From CAZNPL01 sp964574815 (GTDB lineage: Bacteria > Planctomycetota > Phycisphaerae > UBA1845): DNA of 64,000 nt. Shown piece after piece: positions 51,658 to 60,074 of the stretch; position 1 is the stretch's first letter, and each line of letters opens with the position of its first letter. The DNA lies in the NCBI GenBank assembly GCA_964574815.1, contig CAZNPL010000024.1:1-64000 (forward strand), read 5' to 3'. A model generated the notes under the pieces. The model saw nothing but the letters and a program-made list of their open reading frames with translations, was not told the DNA's origin and searched no databases. The translations under genes were made by a program, and so were the position numbers.

Positions 51658-53022
51658 TCAGGAAAACGCTTCGCGCACCCGCTCGACGAGTCGATCCAGA
51701 CCGAGGCGGCGCGAACCTTTGATCAACACCGCATCCGTTCCCTGCAGTCTTCCAGGCAAATCGCCGCAAGCCGTCGCCGTATCCGGATACGTCAACGTGG
51801 TTAGTGACGCGTTCGAGTCGGAAGCGCCGCTGACCACCGATTCGGCGTAGTCTCCGACTCCGACGACGACCTCGATCCCGGCTTGGGCGATTAACCGCCC
51901 GATCTTTTCGTGCAGCTTCGCGGTCTCCGCGCCGAGCTCGAGCATGTCGCCGGCGACGAAGACTCGCCTTGGGGCCTCAACGCTGCGCAGTGCGTCGATA
52001 GCGGCCTGTGTGCTGCCGGGATTGGCGTTGTAGCTGTCATCGATCAACATCAGGTTGCCGAGGCGCGATAAAGCAAGGCGCATGGGCGGCGGTGAAAAGG
52101 TCGCCAGGGCTTCCGTGAAGTCCTCTGCGTCGATGTGCAGCCGGCGGCAAACGGTGAAAGCGGCCGCGGCGTTGAGGGCGTTGTGGGCGCCGGCAAGAGG
52201 GAGGCGCAGCGGGTGCTTGCCGTTGATGACGCACTCGGTTGCTTCCAGCGAGGTGCGGATGTCTGTGGCTCGGACATCGGCGGACTCGCTGGTGCCGAAG
52301 CGGATCCATGTGAGGTCATCCCGCGGGGAGTAGGCCAGCCCGAGTTCCGACAGGTCGGCATTGATCACGGCTAGTCCGCCGGGCCGGACGTGCGCAAAGA
52401 GGGAGAGTTTCTCCGCGGCGACACCCTCGATGCTGCCGAGGCCTTGAAGGTGAGCTTCGCTGACGGTGGTCACGACGCCGATGGTGGGCGATGCGATTGC
52501 GGCCAATGTGGCAACTTCTCCGGGGGCGTTCGAACCGATCTCGACGACGAGATAGTCGTCCCCCGGTTTCGCGGAAAGAACCGTGAGCGGGACGCCAACG
52601 GCGTTGTTGAAACTCTTAGTTGCGGCCCTGCCGCGGAGGTGCCGCGAGAGCACGTGGTTGATCATTTCCTTCGTGGTGGTCTTGCCATTGCTCCCCGTGA
52701 CCGCAATGACGGCCATCGAGCGCTGTTTTCGATGGAAGGCCGCGAGCTTCGCCAAGGCGCCGATTGTGTCGGTTACGCGGATCAGCGTGCCGGTATCCGG
52801 GTTGGTTTCACGGTTGACGACGGCCGCGAGCGCACCGCGTTCAAATGCTTGGGGGACGAAATCATGTCCGTCGAAACGGTCGCCGCGGAGCGCGAAAAAG
52901 ACGTCACCGGGCTGGCACGTTCGCGAGTCGATCGATACACCCTTCACGGTCATGGGCGTAAGGTCGTCGCTTGTCAGGCCATCGATGGCGCGGGCGATTT
53001 CGTCTAGCGTGAGCGGGATCAT
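51658..53022 (-). CDS. murF: UDP-MurNAc-tripeptide--D-Ala-D-Ala ligase
   Basis: 454 residues. It adds the D-Ala-D-Ala dipeptide made by Ddl. ITVTGSNGKTTTKEMINHVL-type ATP loop, LVVEIGSNAPGEVATLA, ALNAAAAFTVCR and LIDDSYNANPGSTQAAIDAL identify MurF. Its ATG overlaps the murE stop (ATGA), so the two are translationally coupled. Confidence 0.94.
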   Translation of the reverse strand: MIPLTLDEIARAIDGLTSDDLTPMTVKGVSIDSRTCQPGDVFFALRGDRFDGHDFVPQAFERGALAAVVNRETNPDTGTLIRVTDTIGALAKLAAFHRKQRSMAVIAVTGSNGKTTTKEMINHVLSRHLRGRAATKSFNNAVGVPLTVLSAKPGDDYLVVEIGSNAPGEVATLAAIASPTIGVVTTVSEAHLQGLGSIEGVAAEKLSLFAHVRPGGLAVINADLSELGLAYSPRDDLTWIRFGTSESADVRATDIRTSLEATECVINGKHPLRLPLAGAHNALNAAAAFTVCRRLHIDAEDFTEALATFSPPPMRLALSRLGNLMLIDDSYNANPGSTQAAIDALRSVEAPRRVFVAGDMLELGAETAKLHEKIGRLIAQAGIEVVVGVGDYAESVVSGASDSNASLTTLTYPDTATACGDLPGRLQGTDAVLIKGSRRLGLDRLVERVREAFS

Positions 53023-54542
53023 AATTGTGATTGTCCGGTGGCCCGGAGGCAGTCGCTTGCGACCTCTACGTCGTCGAAGTGTCTCCTTGCGTCGCCGATG
53101 ATCTGGTAATCCTCATGCCCTTTGCCGGCGATGAGTATGGTATCGCCTTCTTCGGCGAGTGCGATGCTTCTTTCGATCGCCGACTTACGGTCGGGCTGGA
53201 TTTCGACGCGCCGCCTCTGCGCAGGTGTGAAGCCTGCACAGATGTCGTTGATGATCGCGAGGGGATCCTCGGTGCGGGGGTTGTCACTGGTGACAATGGC
53301 CAGATCGGCGCCCTCGGCAACTGCTTTGGCCATGCGCGGTCGCTTGGTTCGGTCGCGGTCTCCGCCGCAGCCGAAGACGCAGATGAGCTGCCCCCGTGTC
53401 AGAGGCCTCAGGGCGGCCAGCACGTTCACGAGTGCGTCGTCGGTGTGCGCGTAATCAACGAATACGGCGAATCCCCTGGCTGTCGAGCTGACGCGCTGCA
53501 GTCGTCCGGGAACGCTTTCGATCCCTTCGAGGCCACGCCGGATGTGCTCGATATCGATTCCCAACGCGTGGGCGGCTGCGGCGGCCGCGAGTGCGTTGCT
53601 GATGCTGTGGCGACCCGGCAGGGGAAGGCGGATTTCGCCCGATTCGGATGGCAGTTGCAGAATGAGGCGGCTTCCGTCGATTCCCTCCTGCCGGATCGAG
53701 GCGGTTACGTCTGCCGTGGCGTTCAAGGCGAAGAGGGTGCCGGGGGCGCGGCAGTCTTTCAGCATGTGCTTTGACATGGGGTCGTCCGCATTGACGACGG
53801 CGCGGGCCTTGCGATCCAAGTGATCGAAGAGCCTTTTCTTGGCGGCGGCGTAAGCCTCGAAGGTCTGGTGGTAGTCGAGGTGGTCGCCGCTGAGGTTTGT
53901 GAAGACTCCGCATGCGAACGGGTGTCCGACGCAGCGGGCCTGGGCGAGTGAATGGCTGGAGACTTCCATGACCGCGTGTGTCGCTCCGTGTGTGGCAGCC
54001 CGATGCAGGCAGGCGTAGAGTTCCGGAGCGGGGGGCGTGGTCCAGGGGGCGTCGCAGACTTCGCCAACCAGGTCGTAGCGAATGGTTCCCAGCAAAGCGG
54101 CGGACAAACCCGCGGCGTTGAAGATTGAATGGAGGAGGATGCAGACGGTCGATTTTCCGTTTGTTCCGGTTACGCCGATCAGTTGCATGTCACTGTGGGG
54201 TTGGCCCGGGCCGAAGCCGAAATAGGCGGCTGATAGTCGCGCCAATGCAGTTCGGGCATCGATGACGCGTACGGCGCCGACACCGGGCGGGACGGTTGGT
54301 AAGTCCTCGCCGACAATGGCTGAGGCGCCTCGGCGGATCGCGTCGTCGATGAAGGCTTGTCCGTTGAGGCGTGTTCCGGGTACGGCGACGAAGCAGGTTC
54401 CGGGATGTACGCGTCTCGAATCGTCGCTGATCGCCGTAATGGGAATTCGGGCGAATTCCGATGACGACTCGGCGTGCGTAGAGAGGGCCGCCGCGTTCAG
54501 CAAATCAAGCAGGCTTCTTTCCGTGCCGTGTCCGTGTTCCAC
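53019..54542 (-). CDS. murE: UDP-MurNAc-dipeptide--meso-diaminopimelate ligase
   Basis: 507 residues. It adds the third residue of the stem. The ATP loop is VTGTNGKSTVCILL (124-137), the lysine that becomes carbamylated should be K235 in AYAAAKKRLFD, and DNPR (420-423, in IVTSDNPRTEDP) is the motif that selects meso-diaminopimelate. GTG start at 54542 with AAGGA 8 nt upstream; the gene is 45 nt downstream of the PBP. Confidence 0.94.
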   Translation of the reverse strand: MEHGHGTERSLLDLLNAAALSTHAESSSEFARIPITAISDDSRRVHPGTCFVAVPGTRLNGQAFIDDAIRRGASAIVGEDLPTVPPGVGAVRVIDARTALARLSAAYFGFGPGQPHSDMQLIGVTGTNGKSTVCILLHSIFNAAGLSAALLGTIRYDLVGEVCDAPWTTPPAPELYACLHRAATHGATHAVMEVSSHSLAQARCVGHPFACGVFTNLSGDHLDYHQTFEAYAAAKKRLFDHLDRKARAVVNADDPMSKHMLKDCRAPGTLFALNATADVTASIRQEGIDGSRLILQLPSESGEIRLPLPGRHSISNALAAAAAAHALGIDIEHIRRGLEGIESVPGRLQRVSSTARGFAVFVDYAHTDDALVNVLAALRPLTRGQLICVFGCGGDRDRTKRPRMAKAVAEGADLAIVTSDNPRTEDPLAIINDICAGFTPAQRRRVEIQPDRKSAIERSIALAEEGDTILIAGKGHEDYQIIGDARRHFDDVEVASDCLRATGQSQL

Positions 54543-54587
54543 GCTGCGAATCCTTGCGCGGTGATTCTACCTGTGTTCGCACCGGTG

Positions 54588-56348
54588 TCACGGACTAAGT
54601 CCGGCGATTCGGCCGTTCTGTGCCGGAGGACTTGGAGGGACTTGAAGGTACGCGAGTGTCTGCTCCATGATTTTGCCGACCGCCGGAGCCGCGACAGTGC
54701 CGCCGTAGTAGCCGAGTTCGGGATTGGGTTTGTGAATCATCACCAGAATCACGGCTTGCGGGTCTTCCAGTGGAGCTGCGCCGATGAACGAGCTGACGTA
54801 GGCGCCGGGCTCGTAACCTCGCCGGTCCTTGAACGCCACCTCTGCCGTTCCGGTTTTGCCTACCATACGCCAGTCCCGTAACGCGGCCGATCGACCGCCG
54901 CCGCGCTCGACGACCGCGGCCAACGCCTTGGCTCGCATGTAGTCGGAGATGCGCTGGGGGATGACGCGGCGCGGCCTGCGCGGGGCGTCAGACTCCTCAA
55001 GGATTGCTCCGTCGGGAGTCAGAAGCGCCCGGACCAGGATCGGCTGCAGAAGATGTCCGCCGTTGACGATGGCGGCAAACGCGGCGGCCAGTTGAAGCGG
55101 GGTCACGGCGATTTCCTGGCCCATCGGCACGGAGGTGGTGGAATAGGAGGTCCAGGAATCGAGGGGACGGACGAGTCCCGGGGTCTCTCCGGGGAAGTTA
55201 ATTCCGGTCGATTGGCCGTAGCCGAACGCGCTGACGATATCGAAGATTGCGGCGTTGCCCATTCGCTCGCCGATGATTCCCATGCCGATGTTGCTGCTCT
55301 TGGCGATGATCCCTTCCAGGTCGAGCGCGCCGTGGGGCGAAGAGTCGCGGAGACGGCGGCCGCTGAACCAGTGGACCCCGTTGTGGCAGAATACTTCCTC
55401 CTTTGGATCGACCGCTCCGGTCAGCAGGGCGCCGCATACCACGTAGGGTTTGAAGGTGCTTCCCGGTTCGATGGCGTCAGTTACCGCCCGCAGGCGGCGA
55501 CGGTCCGGCGGATAATCGTCGTAGCGATTCGGGTCGAAGGTCGGGTATTGGCCGACGGCCAAGAGTTCTCCGGTTGTCGGAGACAAGACCAAGCCCACGC
55601 CGAGGTCGGCTTCGAATTCTTCGACGGCGGCCTCGAGTTCGTGCTCGAGGATGCCCTGGATGACACAATCAAGGGTTAGCACGACGTGTCCGCCGTCGCG
55701 TTCGGGATGGCTCAGGTCGCCGCGGAACCAGATGGGTCGGCGCCGGCGCCGGCCGTCGTACACCGACGCTCGCTTTCCATCGCGACCGCGAAGGTGTGTG
55801 TCATAATACAGCTCGGCGCCTTCCAGCCCCGTGCCGTCGCGGCCGACGATTCCGAGGACCTGGGCCATCAATGTCTCCATCGGAAAGAGGCGCTGGGGCT
55901 CGTATCGCACGCCGATTCCACGCAGATTGAGCTTTCGCACGGCGTTCGCATCAACCGGATCGATCAGGCGTTTGAGCCAGCAAAATCGTAAGGAAGCCCG
56001 GTTTTCGATGTTGGACGTCAGATCGGCCGGGCTGACGCCCAGGATCGGGCTGAGGCGTTTAACGGCCGACGGCAGGTCTTCGATCATGGGCGGATCGGCG
56101 AAGACGCTGGGGCGTTGCCATGTGCCGGCGACGACGCGACCGGTCGTATCAAAGATGAAACCGCGACGCGCGGGGATGGACTGCTTGCCGAGCTGCTGCG
56201 TCCGCGCCATGCCTGTCAGCTTCGGGGCGAGCGCCGTGTTGATGTACGCGAGGCGCCCGATCATGGCTGTCAGGGAGATGCAGAGGACAGCCAAGATCGC
56301 CGTGCCCAGCCAGCTCAGTCGATGATCCCGGACGTCGTGTGGTTCCAC
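54588..56348 (-). CDS. ftsI: Class B penicillin-binding protein (FtsI-like)
   Basis: 586 residues from the GTG at 56348, which has GAGAGG upstream. One N-terminal membrane helix (13-34), a dimerisation/pedestal region (55-220) and a transpeptidase domain with the nucleophile S297 in EPGSTFKP, SSN at 351-353 and KTG at 498-500. It cross-links peptidoglycan, probably at the septum with FtsW. Position after ftsL is classical. A C-terminal PASTA domain is absent. Starting further upstream would place it across the ftsL gene. Confidence 0.93.
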   Translation of the reverse strand: MEPHDVRDHRLSWLGTAILAVLCISLTAMIGRLAYINTALAPKLTGMARTQQLGKQSIPARRGFIFDTTGRVVAGTWQRPSVFADPPMIEDLPSAVKRLSPILGVSPADLTSNIENRASLRFCWLKRLIDPVDANAVRKLNLRGIGVRYEPQRLFPMETLMAQVLGIVGRDGTGLEGAELYYDTHLRGRDGKRASVYDGRRRRRPIWFRGDLSHPERDGGHVVLTLDCVIQGILEHELEAAVEEFEADLGVGLVLSPTTGELLAVGQYPTFDPNRYDDYPPDRRRLRAVTDAIEPGSTFKPYVVCGALLTGAVDPKEEVFCHNGVHWFSGRRLRDSSPHGALDLEGIIAKSSNIGMGIIGERMGNAAIFDIVSAFGYGQSTGINFPGETPGLVRPLDSWTSYSTTSVPMGQEIAVTPLQLAAAFAAIVNGGHLLQPILVRALLTPDGAILEESDAPRRPRRVIPQRISDYMRAKALAAVVERGGGRSAALRDWRMVGKTGTAEVAFKDRRGYEPGAYVSSFIGAAPLEDPQAVILVMIHKPNPELGYYGGTVAAPAVGKIMEQTLAYLQVPPSPPAQNGRIAGLSP

Positions 56349-56362
56349 AAGCGGCGGCCTCT

Positions 56363-56647
56363 CTAACGCTGTGCGACCATCGAGTTTCGAGCATGCACCT
56401 CGCTTGGCGGTCGCGGCCTGAGCACATCCAGCGACCAGCGGGCGACGCGTTCCTGTATGCGCTCGGGGTGGCGAACGCGGCCTATCTCCATCTGCAGCGC
56501 CCACGCGGTGCGCCGCAGCTCCAGGCGCTCTCGTTGCAGACGCTCGATCCGAGTGGCCGCACCAAACTGCTCGGCGCGCAGCCCGATGACGCCGATTGCG
56601 AGAAACCCGAAGACGAAAAGGAGGTAGAGCGCCCGCGTTACGTTCAT
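56363..56647 (-). CDS. FtsL-like division protein
   Basis: 94 residues: membrane helix ALYLLFVFGFLAIGVIGL (6-23), then a leucine/arginine heptad-rich segment (RIERLQRERLELRRTAWALQ) that predicts a coiled coil, and a short end with HPERIQERVARW. This is the FtsL/FtsB type of protein that joins FtsQ and FtsW/FtsI, and its place directly before the PBP fits FtsL. Sequence alone is weak evidence since the family is poorly conserved. The ATG overlaps the stop of the LysM gene (ATGA). Confidence 0.72.
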   Translation of the reverse strand: MNVTRALYLLFVFGFLAIGVIGLRAEQFGAATRIERLQRERLELRRTAWALQMEIGRVRHPERIQERVARWSLDVLRPRPPSEVHARNSMVAQR

Positions 56648-57699
56648 GGTGTCGCTTGGTGCCGGCCGGCTGGCTCCTGAATCGGGATGCGGATGCGCAC
56701 GCCGTGCTGGATTCGCCCGGGATCGGGGAAGATGTCCTTGTTCAGTTCGTGGATCTCGGGCCATCGGGACTTGTCGCCAAGGTACTTTTCGGCGATAGTG
56801 GCGTAGCGATCGCCCTCCTGCACGTTGTAGTACTTTATTTCGATGGCTCTGCCCGGGCCCCCTTCGTGACGATCACGGGCCGGTGTCGGCGGTTTTCGCC
56901 GTGGCGGTACCGGCGGCTCGGCGGCTCGGGTTGGGGTCGTTTTTGTGACGCCTTCCAAGTGCGGCAGCACGATTTCGGTGCCAGGACGGAGGTCGTTCAT
57001 CGATTTCAACCGATCTTGGTTGGCCTCGAAGACGGCTTCGACGATCTGTCGTGTGGCTTTTCCGTATGCTCTGCGGGCGATGCTCCAGAGTGTGTCGTTT
57101 GCCGCTACGGTGTAACGGCGGGCTTGAGTTTGTGGCAGCGGCTTCTGCTGAGTTCGCGCGGCTTCGGGCGACGGCGGCGAAGCTTCAGGCCGTGCGCGCT
57201 CGTCGGGTGCGGCGGGCTCCGGATCTTCCGAGCCGAAGAGGGCTTCCCAGTTCACGGCGTCCGGCCAGCCGTCAGTGGCATTTGAGGCTTGGTTCTTCTT
57301 GGCGTTTGTGTTTGCCGACTCGGTCAGGTGCCGCCGGCGCGAGGACGGGTCCGGTCGGGATCCGGCGGGGGCCGATCTGGCGGCCGGTCGACGTGCACGT
57401 GGCTCATCTTTCTGTCGCTGCGCGGCGTCGGACAGTCGTGCCGGGTCAGTTCTCGGCTCCGTGTTTCGCGCCTTCTGCGGAGTTCGATGGAAAAGCGCCT
57501 GAGTGGCTGAAGACGGTCGAATAAAGGCGTTGGGAATCGTCGTTGCATGGGTGGCACCGCCGTCACCGTGCCGAGAGAGGACATGGTACGCCATCCGGGC
57601 GCCGGCCTCTTCTCCGCGACCGCGATGAGAGAGGACCACTGCGAAGCAAACGATAAATCCGATACCGACGAGAAGTCCCGCTTTCGTTTCAAAGGCCAT
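56644..57699 (-). CDS. Membrane-anchored protein with two LysM domains
   Basis: 351 residues. One N-terminal membrane helix (about 7-24), a long disordered linker rich in Arg, Pro, Ser and Ala (40-190), then LysM domain 1 (YTVAANDTLWSIARRAYG and LRPGTEIVLP, about 193-240), a short linker and LysM domain 2 (YYNVQEGDRYATIAEKYLGD, about 288-345). LysM binds glycan strands of peptidoglycan. The gene is not part of a usual dcw cluster but here is coupled to ftsL by a 4-nt overlap, suggesting a role in septal cell wall synthesis or binding. Confidence 0.83.
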   Translation of the reverse strand: MAFETKAGLLVGIGFIVCFAVVLSHRGRGEEAGARMAYHVLSRHGDGGATHATTIPNAFIRPSSATQALFHRTPQKARNTEPRTDPARLSDAAQRQKDEPRARRPAARSAPAGSRPDPSSRRRHLTESANTNAKKNQASNATDGWPDAVNWEALFGSEDPEPAAPDERARPEASPPSPEAARTQQKPLPQTQARRYTVAANDTLWSIARRAYGKATRQIVEAVFEANQDRLKSMNDLRPGTEIVLPHLEGVTKTTPTRAAEPPVPPRRKPPTPARDRHEGGPGRAIEIKYYNVQEGDRYATIAEKYLGDKSRWPEIHELNKDIFPDPGRIQHGVRIRIPIQEPAGRHQATP

Positions 57700-57808
57700 A
57701 ATCCTCGTGTCCCTCCCTGGACTGCCGCCCTGCCGGGCGGGTTCCGTTTCCGACCCTCACTTCGGACGTGCCGTTGCCTGCGGCATCGTCACGGCATCAA
57801 TGCACCGC

Positions 57809-58738
57809 TCACCCCGCCATGGGCGTGTTCTGCTCCGTTCGCTTTGCGGCCCTGAACTTCGCGCTCCGGGATCGCGGATTGGCCTGTCGCTCGTCCGGGT
57901 CCGCGATCAGCGGGCGCTTGGTCAGTATTTCGTACAGGCCCTCGTTCTTGCGGCGCCGGAAGTCGCGTTTGACGACGCCGTCCTCCAGGCTGTGAAAAGA
58001 GATGACGCCGATGCGTCCTGCGGAGCGCAAGCGCGTCGGGGCCGCTTCGAGAAAGTCGGCCAACGCGCCCCGTTCGTCGTTGACTGCGATGCGGAAGGCC
58101 TGAAACACGCGCGTGGCCGGGTGGATCTTGCTCTTTCGCGATCCCGGATCGACGCCGAGGGCTTGGCAGACGACGTCGGCGAGTCTCGACGTTGTCGTGA
58201 TGCGCTTGTCGCGCCGGGTCTGGCAGATGCGTTTGGCGATGCGCCGGCTGAATCGCTCCTGCGAATTATGATAAATCAGGTCTGAGAGTTCGTTCTCGCG
58301 CAGGCTGTTGACCAGATCGGCCGCTGTCGTGGTGAGCCGGTCGTCGAGCCGCATATCAAGTGGCGCCTCGTGACGGAACGAGAAGCCGCGCATGGGATCT
58401 TCCAACTGAGTAGAGCTGACGCCGAGGTCGGCGAACAGCAAGTCCACACGATCGATGTCGAGCCGGTCCAGGACCGTTTCAAGACGGCGGAAGTTCTCGC
58501 GTTCGAGCACGACCTTGCACGGTGCGTCGGCGAGGGTTTCGCGCGCCCCTGCGAGGTTGGCCGGGTCTACGTCGATGCCGATCAGCATGCCGTCCGGGGC
58601 GATGGCCTCGGTGAACAGCTTCGCATGTCCGCCCAGTCCGATCGTCGCGTCCAGCACGACGTCACCGGGCTTCGGCGCCAGCCAATGCTGGACCGGCTCC
58701 GGGAGTACAGGCGTATGTCCGGCGTCGCGCTTGACCAC
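57809..58738 (-). CDS. rsmH: 16S rRNA m4C1402 methyltransferase
   Basis: 309 residues. It methylates C1402 of 16S rRNA at N4. HTPVLPEPVQHWL, DATIGLGGHAKLFTEAI, FADLGVSSTQLEDPMRGFSF and ISFHSLEDGVVKRDFRR are the conserved parts of RsmH (MraW). GTG start at 58738. The gene order mraZ-rsmH is standard, but 520 nt separate them here. Confidence 0.95.
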   Translation of the reverse strand: MVKRDAGHTPVLPEPVQHWLAPKPGDVVLDATIGLGGHAKLFTEAIAPDGMLIGIDVDPANLAGARETLADAPCKVVLERENFRRLETVLDRLDIDRVDLLFADLGVSSTQLEDPMRGFSFRHEAPLDMRLDDRLTTTAADLVNSLRENELSDLIYHNSQERFSRRIAKRICQTRRDKRITTTSRLADVVCQALGVDPGSRKSKIHPATRVFQAFRIAVNDERGALADFLEAAPTRLRSAGRIGVISFHSLEDGVVKRDFRRRKNEGLYEILTKRPLIADPDERQANPRSRSAKFRAAKRTEQNTPMAG

Positions 58739-59260
58739 TGTCCGCGGTTTCGCACCTGCGCGGGGGTTACGTCCTCCGTCCGTGGCGACGTCCTGCCCCC
58801 CGCTGGATCCGTCGGTGATGCGCCGCCCTGCTTGGTGGTGGCTGTGAGCGCGTTTCGCGCGGGGCGCTGCGTTGCTCGAAAGACGGTCAAGTTCCGGACG
58901 CGAGCGACGTCCCCGTGTTCCGTCATCCGATCGGAGACAAATCCGAAACGATCCGAGGCACAGCGCCTTGCGCCGCCCGTCTCACAGCCTACTCCAGGGT
59001 AACCACGCCACCTCAAGATTCCAGTTACCTTCGACGCGGCGCATCCGTTCGCTTCGACGTCGAAGGTGGTGCGATACCAAAAGGTCTACGGTTCCTGCGG
59101 ATCCATCCGCGTTTGCCGCACGCTTGCGGCCCGGCACGAACGACGTCCGTCCTTGAATTCCCTTGGAGGACCGCCCCGGCTTCGGTCTCGGGACGGTCCT
59201 CCCGATCACCGCCTCGCCTATGCCGAATCTTCCACTCGCCCGACCTGACCGCGCCCTTTC
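58739..59260. other. Long mraZ-rsmH gap
   Basis: About 520 nt, unusually long for this pair of genes, without a credible gene. It contains the hairpin at 59165-59202 and a smaller one near 58853-58863 (GCGCG TTT CGCGC-like). It may separate mraZ expression from the rest of the cluster. Confidence 0.5.
59165..59202. terminator. Strong hairpin downstream of mraZ
   Basis: GGAGGACCG pairs with CGGTCCTCC (9 bp), followed after one mismatch by CCCG/CGGG and a GCTTCGGTCT loop. It starts about 60 nt past the mraZ stop. No T-run follows on the minus strand, so Rho-independent termination is only partial at best; it could act as an attenuator or RNA-processing site. Confidence 0.45.
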
Positions 59261-59734
59261 CTACTCGCTTCCTGCCTCTGGGGCGCGCCCCCCCATCCGC
59301 AGGAAGTTCTGGAGAACCGACTTTCGCGAAACGACCTCCTGGAGGAAGCGCTCGTAGTCCGACTTGCGCCAGAGATCCAGGCGATAGTGCGCGCCGGTAA
59401 CGTAGACCTCCGCGCCGAGGTCCACCATCGACAACTGACGATCCGGGAGGACCACGCGTCCTTGCTTGTCCATTTCCACCCGGGTCGCCAGCGAGAAGAA
59501 CATCTGTTCAAAATCCAGGGCCTCCTGCCCGGGAATTTGATCCGTTTGCAGGGACGCGACCTTCTCGTTGAAGTACTTCTCGGGATAGAGGGCGAGTGTG
59601 TTTTCACGTTCGCCCGGCACGATGTAGAACGTCCCACCGCTGCGATCCGGATCGACGACATTTCGGAAGGGCGCCGGGATCTGAATTCGCTTCTTTTCGT
59701 CGATCGAGCGTTCATACGCGCCTGTGAAGATCAT
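59261..59734 (-). CDS. mraZ: Transcriptional regulator MraZ
   Basis: 157 residues, slightly longer than average at the C-terminus. A DNA-binding protein made of two SpoVT/AbrB-like half-domains with the family DxxxR motifs DEKKRIQIP (12-20) and DKQGRVVLP (about 91-99). In other bacteria it controls its own dcw operon by binding TGGG repeats. The ATG at 59734 begins MIFTGAYERSID as expected. It heads the cluster; matching operator repeats lie upstream. Confidence 0.94.
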   Translation of the reverse strand: MIFTGAYERSIDEKKRIQIPAPFRNVVDPDRSGGTFYIVPGERENTLALYPEKYFNEKVASLQTDQIPGQEALDFEQMFFSLATRVEMDKQGRVVLPDRQLSMVDLGAEVYVTGAHYRLDLWRKSDYERFLQEVVSRKSVLQNFLRMGGRAPEAGSE

Positions 59735-59775
59735 CTTTTCAAGCCGCCGCGTCGTCTCCTCCCCCTGGGTATGTG

Positions 59776-59808
59776 TGGGAATACTATCCACTTCTTCCCA
59801 CTAAGCAA
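59776..59808 (-). promoter_or_regulatory. mraZ promoter with MraZ-type operator repeats
   Basis: On the minus strand: TTGCTT (59808-59803), 16-nt spacer, TAGTAT (59786-59781). The spacer carries TGGGA, five bases, TGGAT (59800-59786), then after AGTAT an inverted TCCCA (59780-59776). TGGG(N) repeats with 10-bp steps are the known MraZ binding pattern, so autoregulation is likely. A-rich runs upstream (59810-59830) could act as an UP element. Confidence 0.6.
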
Positions 59809-60074
59809 GCATTTTTTGGTTTTTTTGGGACTATTTTGGGTCGGCTGGGCAGCGACCCTGTGAATTGTTGCGAGCGATCAGGACGCTACCCTACTGGTGG
59901 TAGGCGCGAGGCCGACAGGCACAATTTCTGGGAGCCCTGGGGAGCAGTTCTTGCCCGGTTGTCGCATATACGATGTCCGCGCACGCGACGCGGATGTACA
60001 TGCCTAATGGAGACCTAACTGACGGCGTTCGCCCGGCGTCCTGGTCAGCGTCGCTGCGGTGTCCGTGAGTGTCA
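59809..60074. other. Region upstream of the mraZ promoter
   Basis: About 265 nt between the dcw promoter and the end of the glycosyltransferase gene transcribed in the same direction. It has A/T runs near 59810-59835 (on the minus strand AAAAAAACCAAAAAATGC). No gene seen. Confidence 0.4.
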
